A stretch of 64,000 nucleotides of DNA. Source: Tenrec ecaudatus. Its lineage: Eukaryota; Chordata; Mammalia; Afrosoricida; Tenrecidae. Under the pieces are notes generated by a model that made no database searches, was not told the origin of the DNA, and was given only the letters and a program-made list of their open reading frames with translations. A program made the position numbers and the translations under genes. Positions 1 through 10,660 of the stretch are shown in pieces (position 1 is the first letter of the stretch; each line of letters starts with the position of its first letter). The DNA lies in contig NC_134547.1 in the NCBI RefSeq assembly GCF_050624435.1, forward strand, positions 33,133,419 through 33,197,418, written 5' to 3'.

Positions 1-239
1 AGTTCAAACTTGGGACACTGACAAACACCATCCCAAGTAGACACATGGCTGAACTCCACAGAGCGGTGGGGGACATTGAGCATCAGCACCCGACCCCACC
101 TCCTGCAAGTCAGGGTATCCCAGTGAGGGTGGGCCCTGCCTGGGGTGGGTTGCTCGGAGCTCTGGAAGGAACTGGTACAGTTTGTGAGGCTGAGCTGTCT
201 TGTGGCTCAAAAACCAACCAGCCAACACACAACAAGTCA

Positions 240-432
240 AGCTCACAGCAATTGCATCAATTCAGATTCATAGGGACCCCTAACCCCTGCTGGCCAGCGG
301 GACAGGGTAGAACCACCACTGTACGTTCTGAGACAGTAGCTCCTCGTAGGAGTAGAAAGCCTCATTTTTCTCCTGAGGAGTAGCTGGTGGTTTTGAACTG
401 CTGACTTTATGGTTAGCAGCCCCATTTTTAGC
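240..432 (-). mobile_element. AfroSINE
   Basis: Reverse-oriented SINE: the GGGACAGGGTAGAAC block, GGAGTAGAAAGCCTCATTTT and CTGGTGGTTTTGAACTGCTG precede the tRNA-like head read backwards (GGTTAGCAGCCC). Confidence 0.8.
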
Positions 433-1041
433 ACATGCCTGGCATAGAACAGGTGGCCAGGAAAGTGAGGAAAGTTGGAGGAGGAGGCACACAGAAGGGA
501 TCCCACCTGCCCTGTCTTCTCGGGTGGTCCTGGGCCCACTTGGCCTCATTGTCCTTATCTGTGGATCACTGGGAAGCGATGTGTGAAGTGGAGCTATTGG
601 AAGTCCGGGAGGTGGCTCAGTCTCTGGCCCTCAGCTGTCCACCCGGCTAGCAGCTGAGCAGGGGCCAGCCGTAGGCGAGACAGACCTGGCCAGCCTCCTC
701 CAAACAACAGAGGACAAACTCGTGACTCAGGGAAGGCAGAAGTTGAGTCAGCCAAACCACAGGCTGTGGAAAAAATGAAGTCTCCGGGAGGCGTTTTCTG
801 CTTCTTGGGAAAAAAGTCTTTTCTGAGGAAAAGCTGACTTCTAGACTGGAGGAACTGGTTTAGGGAAAGCACCAAGGCCCCAGGATTTTCAAGCTATGGG
901 GCTCCAGGAAAGAGATCAGTAGATCATCCTTGTGCAAAACCCTTTACTTTGATCTTCTTTGCTTTGCACTAACCCTAATATCCCCGACTTTCTGTTTAAT
1001 GTCCAGATGTTTGTAATGGACACATATTGTTCACTGACAGT
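433..1041. other. No recognisable gene or repeat
   Basis: Unremarkable mixed-composition sequence; only short frames without family resemblance. Confidence 0.5.
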
Positions 1042-1183
1042 GAGAGAGGAGAGAGAGAGAGGGAGAGAAAAGGAGGGGGGAGGAAGAGAGGAGGGAGTGG
1101 GAGGGGAAGAGAGAAGAGGAAAGGGGGAGAGAGAATGGAAAGAGGAGGGAGAGGGAGGGGAAGAGAGAAGAGCGGGAGGGTGA
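1042..1183. repeat. Purine-rich GA/GGA tract, left part
   Basis: Almost pure A/G on the plus strand. It is directly followed by the LTR-like element at 1184-1762, after which the same purine pattern resumes, so the element appears to have split one tract. Confidence 0.9.
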
Positions 1184-1762
1184 GATAGTTAGTTTATTGT
1201 GCCAGCCTGCCCGATAAACACAAGTGGGATTAATTGAAGGGCGGAGAGATAAATGGCTCGTGGAGCCTCGCCTTTCTTGTCTCTCGCTCTTTAATCATGG
1301 GACCAGTGTGCGGCTGACTTGCTTGTTCTGTGCCTCAATTTACAGGGTACACTACCTGTGGGACGCCTAGCCTGTGGACTGTGTCACTGTAAGTTGAGGT
1401 CCCTTTAAGACCACACGATTGGAATTTACAACTGTTGAGCTGGGGACTGACGGTTGGTGACCTGCCTTGCTGTTTGCTGCCTGTGCTGGGATAGCCGATC
1501 TCTCTCTACAGAGGACTACCTGACGGACCTCAAGACTTGAAGGACTGCCAGTGTCTCACAACTCTCTCACGGGAGTGAGTTGCACTGAGCCATTTGTACT
1601 GCTTTATAATTTAACTGTTAATTTCTTGTATTATATATCTATCTATCTGTATGTAATTCAACAGTTCATTTCTTGTGTTATATATATCTATCTTTATAAA
1701 TATATATATATATAATTATCAGCAATCTGGTTTTATGTCTCTAGAGAACCCTGTCTAACACA
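1184..1762 (+). mobile_element. LTR-like interspersed repeat, family A, copy 1
   Basis: Related copies occur at 56033-56563 (-), 57910-58492 (+) and 61066-61561 (-). Shared marks: TTTATTGTGCCAGCCTG at one end, CCAGTGTGCGGCTGACTTGC and TGCTGTTTGCTGCCTGTG in the middle, an AT-rich TATATA segment, and AGAGAACCCTGTCTAACACA at the other end. Read on the minus strand it starts TGTGTTAGAC, compatible with an LTR. I could not assign a named family. Confidence 0.75.
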
Positions 1763-2120
1763 GAGGGGGAGAGAGAGAATGAAGAGAAAGAGGAGGGAGA
1801 GAGAAGAGGAGGAGGGAGAGGAGGAGGGAGAGAGAAAGGGGAGATAGAGGAGGAGGAGGGAAAGGGAAAGGTGGAGGGGAAGAGGGAGAAGGAGAAAGGG
1901 AGGAGGGAGAGAGGGAGAAGGGAGAGAGAGAGTAGGGAGAGAGAAAGGTGGGGGGAGAGGCAATGGGGAGGGAGAGAGGGAGGAGGGAGAGGGGGAGGAG
2001 GGAGAGAGGGAGGAGGGAGAGAGAGGAGGGAGAGAGAAAGGTGGGGGGAGAGGCAATGGGGAGGGAGAGAGGGAGGAGGGAGAGAGAGAGGCAGGAGACA
2101 GAGAAAGAGGAGAGACCAAG
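1763..2120. repeat. Purine-rich minisatellite, right part
   Basis: About 360 bp of nearly uninterrupted A/G. A 93-bp period is visible: the block with GAAAGGTGGGGGGAGAGGCA starts at 1935 and recurs from 2028. Long frames on both strands here (Arg/Glu-rich and Ser/Pro/Leu-rich) are composition artefacts. Confidence 0.95.
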
Positions 2121-3281
2121 GAGAGACAAAACACTAGAGTTGAAGAATGTAAGCCAGAAGTTGGCATCATTGTCTGTAAACAACCAATAGTAAATCTTTT
2201 AGGTTCTGTGAGCCAGGGCTGGGTCCTGTCCAACCAGGCCACTATAGCAAGAAAGCAAGGAGAAGGCTTAAGCAAACCGGCTGGCTTTCTTATAGACACT
2301 GGCATGGGGATTGCATTTGCTTCTCATGCATTATAAAGTGACTTTTGATTTTTTTCAACCATGTAAAGATGTCAAAACCTCTGAGCTCATGGGAAGTACC
2401 AACCTGGCTGTGGGCTCTCCTGGGTACGAGGCTGTTCCTTGTGCTGCTCCTCTGGGTACACGTCTGTCGATCTCCAGCATGGCACCTGCACTTCACACAC
2501 ATGGCACCCAGCACTTCACACTCCTGGTGGCAGCCCCCTCAGCACACCATCACTATCCCACTCCTTGGATTCCACGCCCCCGGCCCCCCACCCCCTTCTA
2601 GCTCTCAGAGCCGCTGCCCCTATGATTGGAGTTGCCATGAGTCTGTGGTGTGCGTCCCTCCCTGAGGCTATTGTGCCCTCAGCAACCTCTTTACTGTTGG
2701 GCTGAAAACAGAGTCATGGGAATGACACCGTGTTTTTCTCGAAAGGCTTCTGTAGTTTAGAAAATGTTCCAAACAAAAAACTGGGCGAAGGAAGAAGGCA
2801 ACCGAGGTCCTTCTGTTTATGAACTTGATCCCAAATCTGTCCAGCTCCCCAAACGATTTCTCTCCGCTGGCCCTTTATTAAAAATGACCTTGAGACCCTG
2901 AGTACAACGGCCATGGCACATGTTCTGGGAAGATTTCTCTGTGAGTCCTCAGAGAGATGAGTTCGGGGCGGGAGACCCTGCTATGTTTGGAAAGCTTCGA
3001 TTTCGAAAGACACCCTGGAGGGCTGGACTGCTGCAGCCTCCCCTGCAATGTCAGTATTCATTCCTCGCTGCGTGTGCATCCGTGTCTCTCCGTGTTTGTG
3101 CGCACGGCTCTGCCTGTTTTCCATCCTGCATTCCCACACCCATGAGGCTCCGACCAGGCCAGTGGGGAGGGAGGGCCGGGACAGGGAGAAGACAGAAATC
3201 ACAGCCTGAGATGGATGGAATGAACGCGACTTTCACAGATGACCTTCCGAGTGTACTAGACACACCTCCTTTGTCTAATGG
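2121..3281. other. No recognisable gene or repeat
   Basis: Mixed unique-looking sequence; the 168-aa frame at 2920-3426 runs into the following SINE and resembles no family. Confidence 0.5.
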
Positions 3282-3560
3282 GGGCAGGGGTGGTTCAGAG
3301 GTAGAACTCTCCCCTCCCACGTGGGGGACCTCGGTTCCATTCCCAGCTGCGCCCCCCCCCCCCCCATGGGTCAGTGGAGGCTCAAGTTCTGCCCTGATGC
3401 TCAGCAGACTGCAGAGGTGCTTCTAGTAGTTGGGTTAGGAAGGCGGGCCAGGCAACGAGGTTCTGAAAACCAGCCAATGAAAACCGATAGCTCCCAATGG
3501 TTGAACCTGTTTGGGTGGGGTCACTGTGAGTTGTTGGGGGGTGGGGGGCGGAGTTGACCC
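3282..3560 (+). mobile_element. tRNA-Gly-like SINE
   Basis: The head resembles tRNA-Gly: GTGGTTCAGAGGTAGAACTC (A-box region), CCTCCCACGTGGGGGACC with a CCC anticodon-like loop, then GGTTCCATTCCC (B-box region). The tail has an AfroSINE-like middle (GAAAACCAGCCAATGAAAAC). A poly-C run at 3351-3365 and the extended tail make this a SINE rather than a functional tRNA gene. Confidence 0.65.
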
Positions 3561-4224
3561 AGTTGGCACCCACAGCAGTTAAGGAAGTACACCTCTGCCC
3601 AAGTTCCATCTAGGTCATTTATTCTTCAGCTAACAGCACTGCCACCTCCTTGTGCAGCGGACACTGTTGAAGAAGACACCGTCCATGCCCACAAGGAACT
3701 CTCAGGAGACTGAGGAACAGACCTATGTGCACTCTTCATCCACCAAGAGCTAGGCCTCTTCCCAGAACGGCAGAGACCCTCTGGGTGGAGGTGAGAACTG
3801 CCCAATTGCATCAGGCGGCCACGCCAGTGCTTGGGCTCTGCCGTGCAAGGAACCCTCGCTGGTTTGCTGCAGTTAAGGAAACTGGGGCACGGCGCTAAGT
3901 CTGGCCGTTTGTATCTGGTGTCTTGACAGCCTGAACAATTACCATAGCTCTCTGTCTTCTAAAATAGCCAAGCAAGTAGGGGCTACAGCGGGCCCACACC
4001 TGGAGAAAGGACTTCAGGCAGACAGGCACGTATTCACTGATTGTATGATAGCCAGGAACAAAGGTCCCCTGCCTGGATGTGCAGTCTGGAGGTCCCGATG
4101 TCTAGTGGGCGTTGGGCCTTGGAGAATTCTCTTTAAAGCCTCCGGGGCTGGTGAATGCATACATGGGGAAGGGTGAGGCACAGCCTCACAGTGATCCATG
4201 ACTGTAACCCAGGACAGGACAGGT
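3561..4224. other. No recognisable gene or repeat
   Basis: No supported feature; short frames only. Confidence 0.5.
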
Positions 4225-4420
4225 AATAACCCATCACCCATTGCCACTGAGTTGCTTCTGACTCCCAGCAGCCCGGTCGCACAGCATGGAACGACCCTCT
4301 CAGATTTGCGCAACTACACATTTTGGTGGGCTGCCTCATCTCTGTCCTGTGCAGAGGCTGGTGGGTTCAAACCGGCAACTCATCGGTCATCAGCAGCTGA
4401 GTGCTAACCTTGTGTTCTCC
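4225..4420 (-). mobile_element. AfroSINE
   Basis: CCATTGCCACTGAGTTGCTT, then GGCTGGTGGGTTCAAACCGG and a backwards tRNA-like head ending GAGTGCTAACC. Confidence 0.8.
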
Positions 4421-4578
4421 CCCAGATGCCAGCCACTAAATAATGCTAGTTCATTGCAGCACCACTTATGATAGGGACCACCTACATAACCATCCATAAG
4501 ACACTAGGTGAACACACCGTGGCAATTCACACAGTGGAAAAGGTTTCCCCAACAACGTGAACAAGGTAAGTATTTATG

Positions 4579-4650
4579 AGGGTCCTTCAGAAGATCGGGG
4601 GGAAATTCCATTATGACTTAATTCCATTTTCCCATGAACTTTTTGAAAAA
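4579..4650. mobile_element. Short palindromic MITE-like element
   Basis: About 70 bp whose left half (GGGTCCTTCAGAAGATC) is roughly the reverse complement of its right half (CCCATGAACTTTTTGAA). A related fragment lies at 5693-5760. Resembles mariner-type palindromic MITEs of mammals; family not assigned. Confidence 0.5.
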
Positions 4651-4665
4651 CAACAACAAAAAAAT

Positions 4666-4862
4666 CTCACTGCCACTGAGTCAGTGCTGACTGATAGCAA
4701 CCCTTGTCGGATGGGGTAGAACTGCTCCCTGTGAGTTTTTGAGACTTTAACTGTTTAAGGGAGTAGAAAGCCTCATCTTTCTTCCTTGGAGGGCTGGTGG
4801 TTTTGAACTGCTGACATTTCGGATTAAGCCAAACTCATAACCACTATATCACCAGGATTTCC
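4666..4862 (-). mobile_element. AfroSINE
   Basis: Well preserved: CACTGCCACTGAGTCAGTGC, GGATGGGGTAGAACTGCTCC, GGCTGGTGGTTTTGAACTGC, ending ACTATATCACCAGG (tRNA head reversed). Confidence 0.9.
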
Positions 4863-4967
4863 AAAATATAACAAGGGAAGAGAGTAAAGTGTGTAAGGGT
4901 TACATTGTATGTGTGTGTAAAATATTTCTGGCAGAAATCACAGTGAGCTGGTCATAGTGCTTGACTG

Positions 4968-5165
4968 GAGCTCTGGTAGCATAGTGGTTACTCATTGGGC
5001 TGCTAACTGCAAGATCAGCAGTTCAAAACCACCAGGTGGAGAACGGCAGGGCTTTCTGCTCCCATAAAGAGTTATAGTCTCAGAAACTCACAATGGGCAG
5101 CTCTATCCTGTCATATAGGGGGCTGAGTCAGCATCTACTCCAGGGCAGTGAGTTTGATTTTGGGA
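4968..5165 (+). mobile_element. AfroSINE
   Basis: Forward copy: GAGCTCTGGTAGCATAGTGG, GGGCTGCTAACTGCAAGATC, CAGCAGTTCAAAACCACCAG, ending GGCAGTGAGTTTGATTTTGG. Head-to-head with the preceding reverse copy. Confidence 0.92.
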
Positions 5166-5189
5166 GTGATTGATTGCCTCTGGGAAGGA

Positions 5190-5660
5190 AAATGGGTGGC
5201 TTGAACCTGTGGGAAGGTTTACCTTCTATGTACCTGAGTGGTTGACCAGGCCCTGTGTGGTCCCTCCCACACCCAGTGGGAGGAGTCTGTGTACCCAATA
5301 GGAAACTGTGGAAATGACATTTGCGACTTTCAAGGCTAAGTCATAAAGGACATTCCCGTCACTCACTCTGAGTCACGAGGACACTCAAGTTACTCCCAGG
5401 AGAGGTGCACTACTGCGGAACCGAGGCTTCTGGCTAACAGCCAGCACCAACTTGCCAGCCACTTGCCTGACCCATCATGGAAGATGTCCCTGTCCGAGAC
5501 AAGCCTTGTCACTTGTGGGGACTCCAACCCTGGCTGGTATCTTAATTGACCCTTTTGCGAGAACTTGAACCAGTACCATCCTGCTAAACTGCTCTCCAAA
5601 TCCCGGTGCACAGAAACTATGCGTCACAATAGATGCTTGTTCTGTTAAGTCCCGATGTGC
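5190..5660 (+). mobile_element. MLT1-type (MaLR/ERVL) LTR
   Basis: Degenerate resemblance to MLT1 LTRs: GAAATGACATTTGCGACTTT, the TTGCCAGCCACTTGCCTGAC and CATCATGGAAGATG stretch, and the terminal AAACTGCTCTCCAAATCCCG with CACAGAAACTATG. Old, solo; no internal viral region alongside. Confidence 0.6.
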
Positions 5661-5904
5661 TGAGGGAATTTGTGATGTAACAAGTAACTCATATGAGGGC
5701 GCTCCCAAAAGCTTGTGGAAAGATGGAATGAAAGGAAAACAGTTTTCCTGCAAATTTTGTAAAGCCATCTCGTCATCCCTCTCTGTCTTTTTGAAATTTG
5801 TACATGTGCATGACCCAATCTGAATAATAGTAAAAACACAGCGTGGCAGTTCCTGGGTGATGGCTGCTAATGGAAAGGTGGGAGGCATCACAGTGGAAAG
5901 GCCA

Positions 5905-5995
5905 GTAACCTAGTCCTCACACCACCAGTCACTGACAACTCTGGGGAGACAGTTCTACTCTGACTTGAGTTGGCACTGAGTCTATGGAAACTGGT
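5905..5995 (+). mobile_element. AfroSINE fragment
   Basis: Only the 3' half is visible: ACAGTTCTACTCTGACTTGA followed by GGCACTGAGTCTATGG. Confidence 0.45.
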
Positions 5996-6289
5996 TTTAA
6001 GACACCCTGAGACCTTGTAGGGACAACAATTTGGGGATAGGATGCTGCAATTGGCTAGATGCGGGACAGAGAGTTGGGGACCCCTGCAGGGGTGAGGTGC
6101 CCTAGCCTCCGGAGCTCCACGCAGTGCTCTGAGAAATGGACAGGAGCCTGACTTCGAAGTAGAGAATTTCTACAAATAATGAGGATATCAAGTGTTGGCA
6201 AAGATACCAAGTAGTTGTGTTCTTCCATTTTGCTAGAAGGAATGTTGGAGAACCAGTAGGCAACAAAGTCCAACATATAACCCAGAAAC

Positions 6290-6590
6290 TGCACTCTCGT
6301 GTGAACGAGGGAACCTGTTCATCAAAAAGATATACAGGACTATTCATCCAAGCTGTATTCATATCACCTCCACACGGACCGGTACCCAAGTGTCCATCTA
6401 CAGTCTTTTAACGAGGGACTAAATGGTGGTGTAGTCATACAATTGCAACGAAGAAAATGTTGCTTCACAGAAGAACGGTGAAGAGTCTCACAGACCTAAT
6501 GCTGAGCGAGAGAAACCAGGCACAGCATTTCTTTCCCACCAAGATGTAAAGATAATTTCCCTCTGGCAGTGATAGAAGAACCTTGCATGT
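6290..6590 (+). mobile_element. Old L1 ORF2 3' fragment
   Basis: Decayed version of the L1 stretch for the ORF2 C-terminus: CCAAGTGTCCATCTACAG, then TAATGCTGAGCGAGAGAAACC. No open frame remains. Confidence 0.55.
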
Positions 6591-6639
6591 TGCTATGGTG
6601 CTGAATGGTTCTAGTGGAGCCTCTAGACTAAAAGGGATT

Positions 6640-6770
6640 AGGAAGAAAGGTCTGGTGATCTACTTCCCAAAATGAAAGCCTTGTGGATCACAATCTGCTG
6701 TTCTGTTGCCCACGGAGTTGCCCTGCATCAGGGCTCACTCGACAGCAAGCTGACACCACCAAGAAAGGTA
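6640..6770 (+). mobile_element. Possible AfroSINE fragment
   Basis: Degenerate; GGATCACAATCTGCTGTTCT and CTCACTCGACAGCAAGCTGA resemble the SINE 3' half. Confidence 0.35.
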
Positions 6771-6829
6771 AGTCAGTGGAAGGAGACTGGGATTTCAACC
6801 CGTGGTGCTAGAGTGGCTGATGAGCATGT

Positions 6830-7545
6830 GTGGAAATGCGATTTGCCCTAAGCCTCACACCTGAGACAGAACATGAACTCAGTGTGAGTCATTGATCTAA
6901 ATGTAAACCATCACATTACAGAACTTTTAGGGGGAAAATTGGAGAACTCTATGATTTGGTCAAAGAATTCTTAGGGAACAGAAAGCACGATTCATAAATC
7001 AACAACAACAACAACAGAGAGATTGGATATCAGCAACATCAAGCCTGCTTCATGCACGACGGTGCTAAGCTGAAAACAAGCCCCAGAAGGACTTGCATCT
7101 AGGATGTGTGCTCCTAAGATTCTACAAAAAAGACAATGGACAACCCACTGTAAATGAGCAAACTGTACCAGCAGACACAATACCCCGGGAGGGGTGTGGA
7201 CATGGCAAACAGAAAAATGACCATCCCAGCTGCTGGTCCATCTGCTCATGGATGGGTAGCAACTGCGACTGCCCTGAGTTGCCTCTCAGACTCTCTCAGT
7301 GCTACGGACGATTCCTCCTCAAGTGACCCGATGCACGCATGGTGCAGCCACTTGGGAAATGGTGGGGCTATTTCTTTCAACGTCAAACACACTTGTTGGT
7401 GAAGTGAAAGCACTGCTTTGTGTAACTTCCACCCACTTACTATGAATCAGGTGGTGGAGGCTCCCAACCCGGGGCTTGGCTGATTTTGCCATTCCACTGG
7501 GTGTACGAGTGAGCCATCTCAGAAGGAAAAAAATCCAGGGAAATC
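6830..7545 (+). mobile_element. Old L1 ORF2 fragment
   Basis: Decayed L1 with stretches in the usual order: GATCTAAATGTAAACC, GAACTTTTAGGGGGAAAATT, ACAAAAAAGACAATGGACAA, and TTGCCATTCCACTGGGTG corresponding to the 'asp-pro-ala-ile-pro-leu-leu-gly' region. Frame broken in many places; a (CAA)n run sits at 7000-7017. Confidence 0.6.
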
Positions 7546-7548
7546 TTT

Positions 7549-7812
7549 TCTTTTTAAAAATCATTTTATTGGGGGTTCTTACAGCTCTTATAACTCTCCA
7601 TATATCAATTGTATCACACATTTTTGTACATATGCTGCCATCACTTTCTAAACAATTACTTTCTATTTGAGCTTTTGGGATCAGCTCCTCTTTTACCTCT
7701 CCCCCTCCTCCCACCTTTCTGTTGTTCATCCCTCCCCCAATTTCATTGTGATAGGTTACCCCTTTCCCATCCTCCCCCCACCTTTCATAAGAGAACTCTT
7801 ATGACCCTCAGG
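7549..7812 (-). mobile_element. L1 3'-end fragment
   Basis: Reverse L1 3' end, as seen at six other places here: AATCATTTTATTGGGGGTTC, then CTTATAACTCTCCATATATC, TACATATGCTGCCATCAC and a pyrimidine-rich block. Confidence 0.9.
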
Positions 7813-8195
7813 CAAGAAGAGCCACCAGTGTAGGATGGGCGACATCCCTGCTGAAAGTGTGTGCGATCCCCGCGCGCTGAGACCATGAGACAGAGCAGGG
7901 CGCCTGGCTGAGACTGTGCGACAGAGCAGTGGCTTTCCCAGCACACAGGACGAGGAAGGCTGAGTGCCTTCAGGCGGGAGGTTAGCTTGCAGAGTGGGCT
8001 GGCGCCCTTTGGACAATTCCAGCTTTCTAACATTTGGCCGGGCAGAGGTGAAGGAGCCGCATGGCCCAGAGACGGAGGACCAGTGAGAGACGTGCCTGCT
8101 GGAATGGGGAGAAGAGGTGCTGCTCCCAACAAAGGGCTGTGCCCTTAGCATCTTCTCACTCCCACCTGTGGTGACCTGTTAGCTTCCCTCCTGTT
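7813..8195. other. No recognisable gene or repeat
   Basis: GC-rich sequence; overlapping minus-strand frames of 115-131 aa have no recognisable domain. Confidence 0.45.
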
Positions 8196-8545
8196 CTTCT
8201 TGTTGTCAGGGGCCATCGAGTGGGTCCTGATGCAGAGACCCGATGTCCAACAGGACAGAACACTGCCCGGTCCTGTGCCGTCGTCATGGGCTTGGCTAAG
8301 TTGGATTCCATTGTTGTGTCAATCCACCCTGTTGAGGATCTTCCTCTTTTGGGCTGGCCCACTTTACCAAGCACGTTCCCTTTTCCAGGGACTGGTCTCT
8401 CCCGATAACATGTCCACAGTAGGTGAGATGAAGCCATCCTAGCTTCTAAGGAGCCCTTGGCTGTACTTTCCCCAAGACACTTGTTTGTTTTCCTGGCAGT
8501 CAGTGGTATTTTCAGTAGTCTTCGCCAGCAATACGCTACCCTAAA
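8196..8545 (-). mobile_element. RTE/BovB-type LINE 3' fragment
   Basis: Parallels the better copy at 41284-42560: TTGTCAGGGGCCATCGAG, CACTGCCCGGTCCTGTGCCG, CCACTTTACCAAGCACG, CCAGGGACTGGTCTCTCC, ATAACATGTCCACAGTA. Confidence 0.75.
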
Positions 8546-8736
8546 GAAACCCCGCAATCCTGAGTTTTGCTTTTGAGTTCTGTGGAGGCACTTACAGTGG
8601 ATTATTGAACTCAGCTGAGAGGGAGGGCGCTATGGGAGGGGCAGTGGGTGGAGGACGAAGGTTGAAGACATATTTGACCTCTGACTTGTAGGAGTCACCC
8701 TTGGGCAGATGTGGCTTCTCTTCCTTCGTGCAGGAT

Positions 8737-8937
8737 CCCTGGTAGCAGAGTGGTTATGTTAGGCTGCTAACCACAAGGTGAGCAGTTCAAATCCACCCTC
8801 CTTTCCGAGGGAGAAAGACAAGACGTGGCTTTCTATTCCCCTAAAGAGTTACGGCCTTGGAAAATTTCAAAGGCAGTTCTACCTGTCCTGTAGGGTTCCC
8901 ATGGATAGCAATCGACTTGATGGCAGTGAGTTTTTGC
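8737..8937 (+). mobile_element. AfroSINE
   Basis: GGATCCCTGGTAGCAGAGTG, GGCTGCTAACCACAAGGTGA, ending GATGGCAGTGAGTTTTTG. Confidence 0.92.
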
Positions 8938-8954
8938 GTGGCTCCCAAGCCTCC

Positions 8955-9143
8955 AATCCTCACGGTATGATCCAGCAATGTTACTCCTAGGTTGCTTTCA
9001 AAGAGAATTAAAAAACAAAACCCCACCTTTTGTTCACATAAAACCTACTAACAATTGTTTATTACAATTTTATTCACAGAAACACAATATGGGAATTGAT
9101 CCCAAAGTGTGGTGGTATGTGGATCAGGAAGCTATGATGCATC
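8955..9143 (+). mobile_element. Old L1 fragment, 5' part, split by an LTR
   Basis: GTATGATCCAGCAATGTTAC and CTCCTAGGTTGCTTTCAAAG resemble the L1 ORF2 C-terminal region. L1 sequence resumes at 9684 after the LTR. Confidence 0.55.
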
Positions 9144-9679
9144 TGTTAGGTAGCAGAGAGAGACAGCGGGGGTTGTCCTCCCATGTTTGCACAAGAGAGG
9201 AGATGGGAAGAGAATCAGGTGAGCATTAAACACCTATAAAGACCTTAATTGGACATGCTCCAATTCAAGACCCAAGCCAGGTGGCCCAAACTAGGCCCAG
9301 GTGGGCTTCATTCAGCCAATGGGGTCAACCAATACCTTTTATCACATCCCCCCAGCCAGAAGTTTAAGTTACCCTGGCCGCAGGAAGTGGTTTCTTTTTG
9401 CTTTGTGCTCAGGCTGGGCCGCTGGCTCTCTGGCCTCAGTTCCCCAGGTGTGGACGCGCAGTCCCACAAGGTTGCCCGTGTGCAGCTGTGAGCCCAGCGT
9501 CATTTCTGCACGGTTTGGCTCACTTCCCTGAAATAGTGTGTACTCCTCTGAGACTGTAAAACCGGAAACTTCTCCTGTCCTTTATAAAAAACCCACTTGG
9601 ATCACAAACCCGGCTTCATTGTGAATTCTTTCCCGGGTGAAGCCAAGAACCGAGCATTTCCCACCCCAGAAACCTGCCA
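9144..9679 (+). mobile_element. Solo ERV LTR
   Basis: 536 bp with TGTTAGG...CCTGCCA ends and a perfect 4-bp direct repeat CATC on both sides (9140-9143, 9680-9683), as gammaretrovirus-like (ERV1) integrations leave. A TATA-like TTTATAAAAAA lies at about 9582-9592, followed by a U5-like end with TTTCCCGGGTGAAGCC. No internal viral genes; it interrupts an older L1. Confidence 0.7.
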
Positions 9680-9683
9680 CATC

Positions 9684-10020
9684 CGTACACTGTATGCACA
9701 GGAGCTGGGCACGGAGAAGAACAAGCCGTGGGCACCATTCTGCTGCAAGAAAGAAGCAGGAGTTACCAGATGACCTACTGTTTGATTCCATTTGTGTGAC
9801 ATTCTGGGAAAGTGAAACTGAGAGGGCCAACTGATGAGCAGCCCCTAGGGGTTGGGTGGGACCTGGAGGGACCTGGGGGCCAGTGGAAATGCGTCTCTAG
9901 CTTGATGACCGTGGTGGGTGCACTCTGCCCACTCACATAGAGCCACACACCATCATGGCGACGTAAGCTGAAACATAAAAACCACTATCAGTCAAATGTA
10001 TCATTTTATAATTTGTGATT
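9684..10020 (+). mobile_element. Old L1 fragment, 3' part
   Basis: TTTGATTCCATTTGTGTGAC, then ATTCTGGGAAAGTGAAACTG and GGGGTTGGGTGGGACCTGG match the L1 3' UTR pattern in the same orientation as 8955-9143. Confidence 0.55.
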
Positions 10021-10439
10021 GAAGCTCACAGCACATATAGCATGCTCCACCTTTGTTGCTAAATGGTTAGCAGAACGTTGGGATGGATTGCATGTGTGTT
10101 TTTGCTCTCCTTTCAAAAGCACAAAGTGCTTGGGTTTAAAAAGCAGTGGGTGGCCTGGCGGGGAGGCCAGTCTGTTGGCTGTGGGAGTGTTGAAGTGCAT
10201 ACTGGGATGCCTCCAAGTTCACCACTGTGACCCGAGGAGACAAAACAAAAGCCAGCCGCAACAAGCACAATTATCAAGACTCTCTCCTGACACCCTTTCA
10301 CGGCTCCCTAGGGATTCAGCTGCTAATTTCTGGATGAAGAAGCCAGGGGGCTGAGCTGCCCCTCCCTTTTCCAAAAGCCCCAGGAGGGATTTTCCCAAGT
10401 AAAAGGCCGGGCCCAGGGAGAAAGCTGGACTTCCAGGTC

Positions 10440-10660
10440 TCCCTCCCTTCAACCTTCACCTTTAGTAAAGAACAACAATCCAGCAAAATCAAAGGCGGAT
10501 GAAAAATACAAGCCAAGAAGTTTCCTCTAGCAAACCAAATAAACACACGCGCACTGCAAACAACACACAATGCAAATATAGAAATGGCCTTATCGTGCTC
10601 TTGTGCCAAAAGTCTTTGTAAAGAGGCAGCAAGAGTGGAGAGAAGCAAGATTCAAGAGAT
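10440..10660. promoter_or_regulatory. Candidate conserved noncoding element
   Basis: AT-rich, repeat-free, non-coding block with several TF-like motifs (AACAACAATCC, AATGCAAATATAG containing an octamer-like ATGCAAAT). The composition is unlike neighbouring decayed repeats. Conservation cannot be tested here. Confidence 0.3.

Noticed and set aside
1733..2305. 190-aa Ser/Pro/Leu-rich minus-strand frame
   Set aside because: It is the complement of the purine minisatellite; low-complexity translation only.
3282..3360. A functional tRNA-Gly gene
   Set aside because: The acceptor-stem halves do not pair well and the sequence continues into a SINE body; read as SINE head.
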